From an uncultured Lachnospiraceae bacterium (lineage in GTDB: Bacteria; Bacillota; Clostridia; Lachnospirales; Lachnospiraceae): DNA of 64,000 bases. Where the stretch lies: contig CAJTRA010000003.1 of NCBI GenBank assembly GCA_910578345.1, forward strand, positions 186,001 through 250,000, written 5' to 3'. Shown one piece after another: positions 18,099 through 25,684 of this stretch. Each line of letters begins with the position of its first letter. Positions within the stretch are counted from its first letter, which is position 1. The notes beneath the pieces were generated by a model that was not told the origin of the DNA, ran no database searches, and saw only the letters and a list, made by a program, of their open reading frames with translations. The position numbers and the translations under genes were made by a program.

Positions 18099-20519
18099 TC
18101 AACTTCTCAGTTCAATCCCCATGCTCTCCAAACCATTCAGAATCTTCTTCATCACCGCTGTGATATCCGCCTCTTCCAGTGTTCTGTCCTTGGCACGGAA
18201 CGTGATCGAATAAGCCACTGATTTGTAGCCTTCCTTGATCTGGTCGCCCTCATAGATATCAAAGAGCCTGTAATCCTCCAGAATCTTGCCGCCGCGCTGC
18301 AAGATGACTGTCTCAATCTGCCCTACCAGAATCTCTTTCGGCACGACCATGCTGATATCTCTTGTCACCGCCGGGTACTTTGCAATCCCTTCGTATTTAC
18401 GGTCAAATGTCGCATACGGTACGATACTGGGCATATCTAAGACCGCCACATATGCTTTCGTCTTCATGTTATAATTGTCGCACACCTCCGGATGTACTTC
18501 TCCAAGGTAGCCAAGTACACACCCTTCATAGATCACATTCGCCTGTCTTCCTGGGTGCAGGAAATTCCTGCCGGCATTCGGATCATAGGTAAGCCGCTTA
18601 TGCAGACCGATGCTCTCGAAGAACTCCTCGATGACCCCCTTCATTGTAAAGAAATCACCCTCGCCATACATTCCCAGCGTAAACTGCATCCGTTCATCCG
18701 GCAGTTGTGTCAGCGGAAGAGACTGCGGCACATAGATATTGCCCAGCTCATAGAGCCGCACATCCTTGTTTCTTCTATTGTAATTCGTAGCAAGACTGGT
18801 CAGCATTCCGTTCAAGGAGATCGTTCTCATAATCGAGAAATCTTCTCCAAGCGGATTGGCAATGCCGATCGCCTGGCGCAGTGGATCTTCTGCGTCTAGC
18901 AACAGCTTGTCAAACACTTTCGGACTCTCAAAAGAATAGCACATTCCCTGGGAAAATCCGCAATACTCCGCAATGTCTCTTGCTTTCTGCTCAATTCTGA
19001 GCTTGAAAGGCAGTTTGCCGGTCGTCGCCTCACCCTTAGGCAGTGTAGAAGGAATCTTGTCATACCCATAGAAACGGGCAACCTCCTCTGCCATATCACA
19101 CTGCCGCAGCAGATCCTGTCTGAAAGTCGGTATGATCAGTCTGTTTTCTTCCTGGTCATAACGCACCTCTATTCTCTTAAAGATGTCCAGCATTTCTTCT
19201 TTTGATACCGCAGTCCCAAGCAGTTTGTTATACTCATCAGGTGTGAAAGGAAGCGTTGCCTCTTCTTTCAATTCATTGCACACATCCACCATGCCGTCAA
19301 CGACTTCGCCGCAGCCCAGTTCTTCAATTAACTGACATGCCCTGTTGATCGCTGCCTCTGCATTATGCGGATCTAATCCTTTTTCAAATTTGCCGGATGC
19401 ATCGGTCCTGAGCCCGACCCGTTTCGCCGATTTACGAATATTCGCACCGTTGAAAGAGGCTGCCTCAAACAGCACCGTCTTCGCCTCGTCCGTAATCATG
19501 GAATTCTCACCGCCCATAATACCGGCAATACCAACTTCTTTCTCAGCATCACAGATCATCAGCACATCGGCATCCAGATTTCTCTCCTGTCCATCCAGTG
19601 TGCGGAACACATCACCCTCCTTGGCACGGCGTACAATGATCTTATGGCCTGCAATCGTATCAAGATCATAGGCATGCATGGGCTGCCCATATTCTTCCAT
19701 CACATAGTTGGTGATATCTACCAGGTTGTTGATCGGACGAATCCCACTGGCCGCAAGGCGCCGCTGCATCCATTTAGGCGAAGGACCGATCTGAATGTTT
19801 GTGCACACTCTTGCACAATAACGCGGGCAAAGTTCTTTATCTTCCACTTCGACAGAAATATAGTCCTCTACCTTCCCACCGTTTCCCGTCACAACTACCT
19901 GCGGCGGATAAAAAGGCTTACGGAACGTGGCTGCCGCCTCCCTCGCGATACCGATCACACTGTAGCAGTCCACCCGGTTCGAAGTCACTTCATATTCAAA
20001 TACCGTATCGTGCAGCCCAAGCGCTTCCACGGCATCTGCGCCGACCTCCACATCATTCTCAAAAATATAGATGCCAAGTTCCGGCGCTTCCGGGTACATA
20101 TTCCTGTCGGAGCCCAGCTCTTCAATAGAGCACATCATCCCATTAGACGGCACACCCCGCAGCTTACCCGCCTTAATCACGATCCCTTCTTCCGGCAGCG
20201 GACCGCCGTCATGGCCGCCTGCTACTTTACCGCCGTCCAATACGACAGGCACCTTATCTCCCTCTTTTACATTCGGCGCTCCCGTCACGATCTGGATCAC
20301 CTCAGAACCGATATTGACCTGACAGACGATCAGCTTATCCGCATCCGGATGTCTCTCGATCTTCTCAATCTGGCCGACCACGATCTTCTCCAGGTTGTTG
20401 TCCCGTCTGCTGTATCCTTCTACTTTGGTGCCTGATAATGTCATAGCATCCATATATTCCTGGTCTGTACACTCCAGGTCAGGCACATATGCCTTAATCC
20501 ATGATAATGCTGTATTCAT
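18099..20519 (-). CDS. pheT: phenylalanyl-tRNA synthetase beta subunit
   Basis: PheT is the large subunit of the alpha2-beta2 PheRS and carries the editing site. In order: an OB-fold tRNA-binding domain (about 40-150), B3/B4 editing domain, B5, the core catalytic-like domain, and a C-terminal FDX-ACB anticodon-binding domain that starts near FDRKYEGIAKYPAVTRDISM. ATG 20519 (MNTALSWIKAYVPDL) follows GGAGGAG; the extra N-terminal residues of the longer frame are unsupported. The 806-aa length is normal. Unusually, 194 bp with a hairpin separate it from pheS. Confidence 0.97.
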   Translation of the reverse strand: MNTALSWIKAYVPDLECTDQEYMDAMTLSGTKVEGYSRRDNNLEKIVVGQIEKIERHPDADKLIVCQVNIGSEVIQIVTGAPNVKEGDKVPVVLDGGKVAGGHDGGPLPEEGIVIKAGKLRGVPSNGMMCSIEELGSDRNMYPEAPELGIYIFENDVEVGADAVEALGLHDTVFEYEVTSNRVDCYSVIGIAREAAATFRKPFYPPQVVVTGNGGKVEDYISVEVEDKELCPRYCARVCTNIQIGPSPKWMQRRLAASGIRPINNLVDITNYVMEEYGQPMHAYDLDTIAGHKIIVRRAKEGDVFRTLDGQERNLDADVLMICDAEKEVGIAGIMGGENSMITDEAKTVLFEAASFNGANIRKSAKRVGLRTDASGKFEKGLDPHNAEAAINRACQLIEELGCGEVVDGMVDVCNELKEEATLPFTPDEYNKLLGTAVSKEEMLDIFKRIEVRYDQEENRLIIPTFRQDLLRQCDMAEEVARFYGYDKIPSTLPKGEATTGKLPFKLRIEQKARDIAEYCGFSQGMCYSFESPKVFDKLLLDAEDPLRQAIGIANPLGEDFSIMRTISLNGMLTSLATNYNRRNKDVRLYELGNIYVPQSLPLTQLPDERMQFTLGMYGEGDFFTMKGVIEEFFESIGLHKRLTYDPNAGRNFLHPGRQANVIYEGCVLGYLGEVHPEVCDNYNMKTKAYVAVLDMPSIVPYATFDRKYEGIAKYPAVTRDISMVVPKEILVGQIETVILQRGGKILEDYRLFDIYEGDQIKEGYKSVAYSITFRAKDRTLEEADITAVMKKILNGLESMGIELRS

Positions 20520-20590
20520 ATTCTCCTCCATTCTATCATAAACAGCCAGGACCTGCATTTAAATACACAGCCCTGCTGTCCTCTTAATAT

Positions 20591-20617
20591 AACAGTTCCG
20601 CCTTGGGCTGAACTGTT
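20591..20617. other. hairpin in the pheS-pheT spacer
   Basis: AACAGTTC (20591-20598) and GAACTGTT (20610-20617) form an 8-bp stem with an 11-nt loop. It sits in a 194-bp gap (20520-20713) where pheS and pheT are usually nearly adjacent. No U-tract follows, so it is more likely an RNA-processing or stability element than a terminator. I see no other gene in the gap. Confidence 0.5.
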
Positions 20618-20713
20618 ACCGCCTAATCCCCATGCACGTAACAAGTTTCCACCGCAAAGTTCCTTCTGCGGGAGTCAAACCTTCGCCGCAGGCAGCGGGC
20701 ATGAAAATACCCG

Positions 20714-21733
20714 TCAGAACTGTCTCAAAAACCGGACATCATTCTCATACAGCAGACGCATGTCGTCAATCTCATACTTTAACAGCGCGATCCGCTCCAA
20801 CCCTACACCAAAGGCAAATCCCGTATACTTCTCCGGGTCGATGCCGCTCATCTCAAGCACATGAGGATGCACCATGCCACAGCCTAAAATCTCGATCCAC
20901 CCTTCTCCCTTGCAGAAACGACAGCCTTTGCCACCACATTTGAAGCATGTCACATCCATCTCCGCCGAGGGCTCGGTAAATGGGAAATGATGCGGTCTGA
21001 ATTTGACCTTCGTCTCCTCTCCAAACAATTCCCTGGCAAACTCTGCCAGTGTCCCCTTTAGATCTGCCAGTGTAATGTTCTTGTCGATCACCAGTCCTTC
21101 AATTTGGTGGAAGGACGGCGAATGGGTCGCATCCACTTCATCGGATCTAAACACCCGTCCGGGAGCAATCATGCGGATCGGAAGTTTTCCCTTTTCCATC
21201 TCGTGAACTTGCGTCGAGGAAGTCTGCGTTCTCAGCAGAATGTCTCCTGTGATATAGAACGTATCCTGTTCATCCTTCGCCGGATGGTCCGCCGGAATAT
21301 TGAGCGCCTCGAAATTATAGTAATCTTTCTCGATCTCCGGGCCTTCCACCACCTCATATCCCATACCGATAAAAATCCGTTCCACCTCTTCTAACGCGAT
21401 CGTGCTGGGATGACGGTGCCCCACATTGTTCTTCTTCGCCGGCAGCGTGACGTCGATAACTTCCGTCTTCATCTTCGCCTCTCTGAGCGCCCTCTCCATC
21501 TTCCTGACAGATTCTTCCAGGACTCTTTCGATCTCCTCTCTTGTCTCATTGACAAGCTGCCCTACTTTCGGGCGGTCTTCTGGCGCAACCTCTTTCATTC
21601 CCTTAAGCACCGCCGTCAATTCCCCTTTCTTACCCAGGTAATTAACTCTTACCTCATTCAGCTTCTCCAGCGCGTCGCTGGATTCAATCTGACGCAGCGC
21701 CTCTGCCTTGATCTGCTCCAACTTCTCTCTCAT
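20714..21733 (-). CDS. pheS: phenylalanyl-tRNA synthetase alpha subunit
   Basis: PheS carries the class II catalytic core that activates phenylalanine. The N-terminus is a coiled coil (about 1-85). Motif 2 lies near [19 protein letters not shown], and motif 3 near [20 protein letters not shown] Cys cluster ([12 protein letters not shown]) precedes the last block, as in many bacterial PheS. Three ATG codons follow AGGAG; the third, at 21733 ([13 protein letters not shown]), has the best spacing. The 339-aa length is normal. Expression is controlled by the T-box just upstream. Confidence 0.97.
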   Translation of the reverse strand: MREKLEQIKAEALRQIESSDALEKLNEVRVNYLGKKGELTAVLKGMKEVAPEDRPKVGQLVNETREEIERVLEESVRKMERALREAKMKTEVIDVTLPAKKNNVGHRHPSTIALEEVERIFIGMGYEVVEGPEIEKDYYNFEALNIPADHPAKDEQDTFYITGDILLRTQTSSTQVHEMEKGKLPIRMIAPGRVFRSDEVDATHSPSFHQIEGLVIDKNITLADLKGTLAEFARELFGEETKVKFRPHHFPFTEPSAEMDVTCFKCGGKGCRFCKGEGWIEILGCGMVHPHVLEMSGIDPEKYTGFAFGVGLERIALLKYEIDDMRLLYENDVRFLRQF

Positions 21734-21796
21734 CATCATTCTCCTTTTCCCTATTTCTTTGTACGCCTGCATTTCAGGACGTACTTTCCCATGATA

Positions 21797-22087
21797 GAAA
21801 AAATCCCACGTGTATCTCTACACATGGGACGAATCTTCTCCGCGGTACCACCCAAACTTTCTGCCTTGCTCTTCCTGAAAATACACTGCAGGCAGACACT
21901 TCATTCGACGTAACGTGTCAAAACGGCCCGGACTACTGTTCTTACATCACCAAATTCCTGTCATTTCATACGGGCAACTCCAGTGGGAAATTCGAAAAAT
22001 TATCTGAACCGCAAGGAGCTTCCAGCCGATGGCTCCCTTTCTCTGTCGGAAAATAACTTTCTACTGACACCTTCACCGTTTTTTACT
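21797..22087 (-). promoter_or_regulatory. T-box leader (tRNA-Phe) upstream of pheS
   Basis: Read on the minus strand, the T-box core GGGTGGTACCGCGG (21853-21840) sits just ahead of a terminator, GTCCCATGTGTAGAGATACACGTGGGATTTTTT (21832-21798 region). The stem I apical sequence AAGGGAGCC...GGAAGCTCC lies further upstream, and GAATTTCCC (21993-21985) contains UUC in a position that fits the specifier loop. Uncharged tRNA-Phe would favour the antiterminator and read-through into pheS-pheT. The T-box core and terminator are directly visible; the specifier assignment is inference. Confidence 0.92.
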
Positions 22088-22093
22088 ATTGAC

Positions 22094-22122
22094 ATTCTAG
22101 TGGCTTTTCGGCGACTTGTCAA
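22094..22122 (-). promoter_or_regulatory. pheS operon promoter, overlapping the end of the upstream gene
   Basis: TTGACA (22122-22117), 17 bp and TAGAAT (22099-22094) on the minus strand. The -35 and spacer lie inside the last codons of the YihY-type gene. Confidence 0.8.
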
Positions 22123-22954
22123 GCCATCCGAAAAGAAATTTGTACACCGGCCCAAAATATCGATTGATATGGGCGCCGATCAGCAAAATATACATCAGGA
22201 GGTAAAACCACAGCATCATTATGACTACTGTAGTCAATCCGCCATAGGTGCCGAATCCATTAAAACTGTCCACATACACGGAAAAAGCATAGGAAGCAGC
22301 GCCCCACATGACAGCCGAAAAAGCGGCGCCGGGAATCTGTCCTTTAAACCGAAGCTTACTATTTGGCACATAGGCATAGATCAAGGCAAAAATAAACGTC
22401 AACACCGCCCAGGAAAACAGAAACCGAAACCGCATCACAAAATGCACCACGATATGCAGCGGCGGAATATCCGCTAACAGAAGGTCCACAATCACATTAC
22501 CGAATACCATGACAAACAGCGCCAGGATCGTCGCCGCCAAAATAATCACCGTATAGATACAGGCAATAAACCGGAGAACAAAATAATTACGTCGCTCCTC
22601 AAAATCATTGACGGCATTTAACCCCCGGATCAGCGCAAGCATAGCTTTGGATGCCGACCAGATCGTGACAATCGCAAAGATTGTGATCGTTCCCGCAGAC
22701 CTTGCATACACCTCTGTCACAATGCTGACGACCAATCCATTCATCGCATCCGGAGTAAACCTCGTGATCGCGCTGATCAGATTGCCCTCTGTCAGTCTCG
22801 TGTAGGGTAAGATCGCACATAGCGACATCAACAGCGGGATCATGGACAAAAACAGAAAAAAAGAGGTGCTGGCCGCAAAGGCGCTGATATTTTTTTTCGT
22901 CATCTGCCAGTTAAAATCACGCATTATGTAATAAAGTCTGTAGAGCGTCTTCAT
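22097..22954 (-). CDS. YihY/BrkB-family inner-membrane protein
   Basis: A polytopic membrane protein with about six hydrophobic segments and the family opening FNWQMTKKNISAFAASTSFFLFLSMIPLL. It keeps the later SGNRLxxxx-like region and a C-terminal block NGFGTYGGLTTVVIMMLWFY. The family was once called ribonuclease BN in error; its function is still unclear. I favour ATG 22954 (MKTLYRLYYIMRDF); the frame continues upstream to a GTG at 23008 preceded by AAAGGCGG, so the N-terminus may be up to 18 residues longer. The gene begins shortly after the SpoIID-like gene in the same direction. Confidence 0.85.
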   Translation of the reverse strand: MKTLYRLYYIMRDFNWQMTKKNISAFAASTSFFLFLSMIPLLMSLCAILPYTRLTEGNLISAITRFTPDAMNGLVVSIVTEVYARSAGTITIFAIVTIWSASKAMLALIRGLNAVNDFEERRNYFVLRFIACIYTVIILAATILALFVMVFGNVIVDLLLADIPPLHIVVHFVMRFRFLFSWAVLTFIFALIYAYVPNSKLRFKGQIPGAAFSAVMWGAASYAFSVYVDSFNGFGTYGGLTTVVIMMLWFYLLMYILLIGAHINRYFGPVYKFLFGWLDKSPKSH

Positions 22955-23024
22955 CGTTATCCCATACCCTTTTCTCATTCCGCGTGCCTGCCGCCGTAAA
23001 GCTGGCACATGCCGCCTTTCCCAT

Positions 23025-25301
23025 TCATGACCCGGTCAGTTCACACCCTGGAAAGAAATATTCCAGAATCCTGCGATAAGAAGCGCCTTCTGTACTCAGC
23101 GCTTTCGCGCCGTTTTGCGACATTCCAACGCCATGTCCGTAACCGCCGCCAATCAACGTATATCCTATCACATCTCCTTCTCTTTTTCCAGCTTCCAACA
23201 CGAAAAAACCGCTTGGAAGAAGTGTCTTTGGCACAACCGTACTGCCGTCCTGCCTGATGACTTCACTGATGCCGTCACACAGGATACTGCGAATCGTATA
23301 TTCCGACAGAATCTTATAACTGCCTGTATCCGTCTCGATGAGCAGTTCTTCCGCCACCCCGCCGTCTCCACGCCGTACAATTTCCAGATTCTGAATGTTT
23401 CCCATTCTGCCTAACGGCTCAGAAACATAATACTCCCCTTCGGTCTTTGTCAGCACCCCAGCCGGTGTCCGTGCATATTGCTGCTGCATACGAGCAAAAA
23501 GCGCTTTCTCATCTAATTTCTCCACCACATAATTCCAGCGATACCATGGCTCCTCTTTCTCCAGATGTTCCTCATCTTTTGATGTAATGAACTGATAGAA
23601 CGTCTCCTCCTGCCGCAAGTCCCCTGGCGTCTGCACTACCGGCTCTGCCTCCCGGTCTGTCTGCGTCTCTTCCTCTATATCCTGGGCGCTGCCCTGCTCC
23701 TGAGCTGTCTGATATGCCGGCCAATCTAACATCAGCGCCTGAAGATAAGTGATCTCCTGCGCCTCCTTTGACTGCCAGATTCCTGCATCTGTGCCGACAC
23801 CGCAGGATGTGGAATAATAATAATTCTGCGCCGGCTCTCCCTGATAGGTCAGCAGAATCCCGTTCGTCTCCTTGACAGCCGTGGTGGTCGCCGTATTCTC
23901 ACTGCTGTTGTGATAGACCTGATAGCTGGTCGTATCATCTACATGCGCTCCGAACTCCGGAAGTCCCGCCCGCAGAATATAACGGTAGGCATATGTTCTG
24001 GCGCAGACAGCCTGCGACTTTAAGGCCTCTAACGGATAGGAAGACGGCATCTCGCTTGGAACCACCGCATATAGATACTCTTCCAGCGCAAGCTCATTGA
24101 TTAACACCAGACCCTCTGCGGTGCGATAACATTCTATTGTTCCGCGGTAAGCATCATCCGCTTTCCTGATCCCTTCCACATGCACTGACACCTTATCTGT
24201 CAGCGCACTGCACCGGTACGACCTTCTCTCTCCAACCTGCAGATCCTCTGCCCGCAGCCGGATCGTCTCTTCCTCTACCGTCAATTCCACTTCCTCATAA
24301 TAATAGCTGTTCTTCGCCGTATTCTTTAGAAGCACCCGGATCTGGTCCGCCTCCTCCTGCTCTGAGATCAGGGCCGCACAGATCCTTCCCTTGTAGATCA
24401 CATAATCCGTATCGGCATAACCGATCTTAAGATCGGCTCTTGTCATCGTCTCCAGACTGCCATAGAGCTTATAGACTTCCATCCCCTCTGCAATCCGATA
24501 GACTCCCTCTCCTTCGATCTCCATCTCCTCTTCCGTCATCCGAAGCAACCTGCCGTGTATCTTCTCATTCTTCTCTCTTGCATCGACGATCATCCCATCC
24601 CGGAAGGTAAGATCAGCCACTCTTTCTCTCTCGACAGGCTGCCTTGTCTCTGCCTCAAATTCAACCTGATGGTAAAAACAGGTCAGCACCCCGTCCGTTG
24701 ACTCCATCACCCAGGCATTTTCAAGCGCATACGCTTCCGGCAGCGTTTCTTTTACCGTCAACAATTCGCTGCCTTTTACATAGACTTTCAGCCTCCTCAA
24801 ATTGTTCTCCTCAAAGGCGCTGGAACGATACTGGTAAGGGGTCTGTATTCCTCCGTTTTCCGTGTATGCCGTTTTCGTCTCAGTATCCATTTTCAACAGA
24901 AAGACTGTAGTCTCCCAAATGGAAGACTCCTGATCAAAATGTGCCAGCATCAGCCGATAGCTGGCATACCAGTCTTCTTTCAACAGCGCATGTTCCTCCT
25001 GATAGCGGTTTGCATGATCCGGAAGCCCGATCCGCTCTCCGTCCAGTAATTCATAAATCTGTATGTATTGTCCATAAGTCAGACTGTCTGCAGCATTCGC
25101 GCCGTCCTCCTGCAAGAAGGAAATGTCTTCGCCGCTGATGCCCAACGCCTGCAGTAGGATCCCCACATCCTCCAGGGCAATCTTCTCTCCCTCCGGCGGT
25201 TTTCTTTCCTCCTTCTTCCTGCCCAGCCAGACACAGACAAGAAACAACAGCCCGAAAAAAATAAGCGCCAGTTTCGCAAGTATCTTTGCGTCATATCTCA
25301 T
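23025..25301 (-). CDS. SpoIID/LytB-domain protein, membrane-anchored
   Basis: A 758-residue protein with an N-terminal membrane anchor (about 9-27), a long extracytoplasmic region rich in acidic residues, and a SpoIID/LytB domain in the second half. The domain is recognised by VVPSEMPSSYPLEALKSQAVCARTYAYRYI (about 430-460) with its catalytic-type Glu, and by the C-terminal GGGYGHGVGMSQNGAKALS. SpoIID is a lytic transglycosylase cutting denuded glycan strands during engulfment. This protein is twice the usual SpoIID length, so it may be a vegetative or specialised relative. An insertion of about 100 residues (ETQTDREAEP...) interrupts the domain. ATG 25301 has only a weak ribosome site (CTGGA). 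Confidence 0.88.
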   Translation of the reverse strand: MRYDAKILAKLALIFFGLLFLVCVWLGRKKEERKPPEGEKIALEDVGILLQALGISGEDISFLQEDGANAADSLTYGQYIQIYELLDGERIGLPDHANRYQEEHALLKEDWYASYRLMLAHFDQESSIWETTVFLLKMDTETKTAYTENGGIQTPYQYRSSAFEENNLRRLKVYVKGSELLTVKETLPEAYALENAWVMESTDGVLTCFYHQVEFEAETRQPVERERVADLTFRDGMIVDAREKNEKIHGRLLRMTEEEMEIEGEGVYRIAEGMEVYKLYGSLETMTRADLKIGYADTDYVIYKGRICAALISEQEEADQIRVLLKNTAKNSYYYEEVELTVEEETIRLRAEDLQVGERRSYRCSALTDKVSVHVEGIRKADDAYRGTIECYRTAEGLVLINELALEEYLYAVVPSEMPSSYPLEALKSQAVCARTYAYRYILRAGLPEFGAHVDDTTSYQVYHNSSENTATTTAVKETNGILLTYQGEPAQNYYYSTSCGVGTDAGIWQSKEAQEITYLQALMLDWPAYQTAQEQGSAQDIEEETQTDREAEPVVQTPGDLRQEETFYQFITSKDEEHLEKEEPWYRWNYVVEKLDEKALFARMQQQYARTPAGVLTKTEGEYYVSEPLGRMGNIQNLEIVRRGDGGVAEELLIETDTGSYKILSEYTIRSILCDGISEVIRQDGSTVVPKTLLPSGFFVLEAGKREGDVIGYTLIGGGYGHGVGMSQNGAKALSTEGASYRRILEYFFPGCELTGS

Positions 25302-25360
25302 TCCAGTTCTGATCTCGGATCCCTACCTTTTCTTAATAATTTACTGATAACTGCTTTCAC

Positions 25361-25592
25361 AGCAAAAGCAGCCGCATAAAGCGACTGCCTTTTATCTTGC
25401 GTACACCCCCGAAATGCCGAATCTTGTATTTTGACTCCTAGCAAAGCTAGGTGGGTAACCGCAACCATACTTCTGTCTTCCACTGCATAAGGCCTTAAAG
25501 CCGGAGGCCTGACATCGATATGGCAATATAAGAATCCCGTTTAAAGTATCTGTAGGTTCAAAATAACAAGACTTTGTCGCACATTCCAGGTT
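25361..25592 (-). ncRNA. ssrS: 6S-like regulatory RNA
   Basis: A stand-alone transcription unit of about 230 nt lies in the 383-bp gap between alaS and the SpoIID-like gene. It has a consensus promoter, no open frame and ends at a terminator (stem GCAGTCGC/GCGGCTGC, 25388-25368, then TTTT). It can fold as a long interrupted rod: GGGATTCTTATATTG near the 5' part pairs with ATACAAGATTC near the 3' part, and CCTACA with TGTA. Two local hairpins are visible (CCTAGC-TTT-GCTAGG, and AGGCC...GGCCT). The CGGTTACC segment and rod shape fit Firmicutes 6S RNA, which binds sigma-A RNA polymerase. The unit is well supported; the 6S identity is my best reading. Confidence 0.65.
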
Positions 25593-25598
25593 AGTTCT

Positions 25599-25627
25599 AT
25601 TATATCCGACATAGCGACATATTACAA
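25599..25627 (-). promoter_or_regulatory. strong promoter of the 6S-like RNA
   Basis: TTGTAA (25627-25622), 17 bp and a perfect TATAAT (25604-25599). The likely start is near 25592. Confidence 0.85.
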
Positions 25628-25684
25628 CCAGATTTTATTGTTTTTCTTGCAATTATTATGCAAATTATTCTGCTTTTGTGATGG

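Noticed and set aside
19644..20435. 263-codon open frame antisense to pheT
   Set aside because: The translation is rich in His, Arg and Ile and lies opposite the well-supported pheT; a shadow frame.
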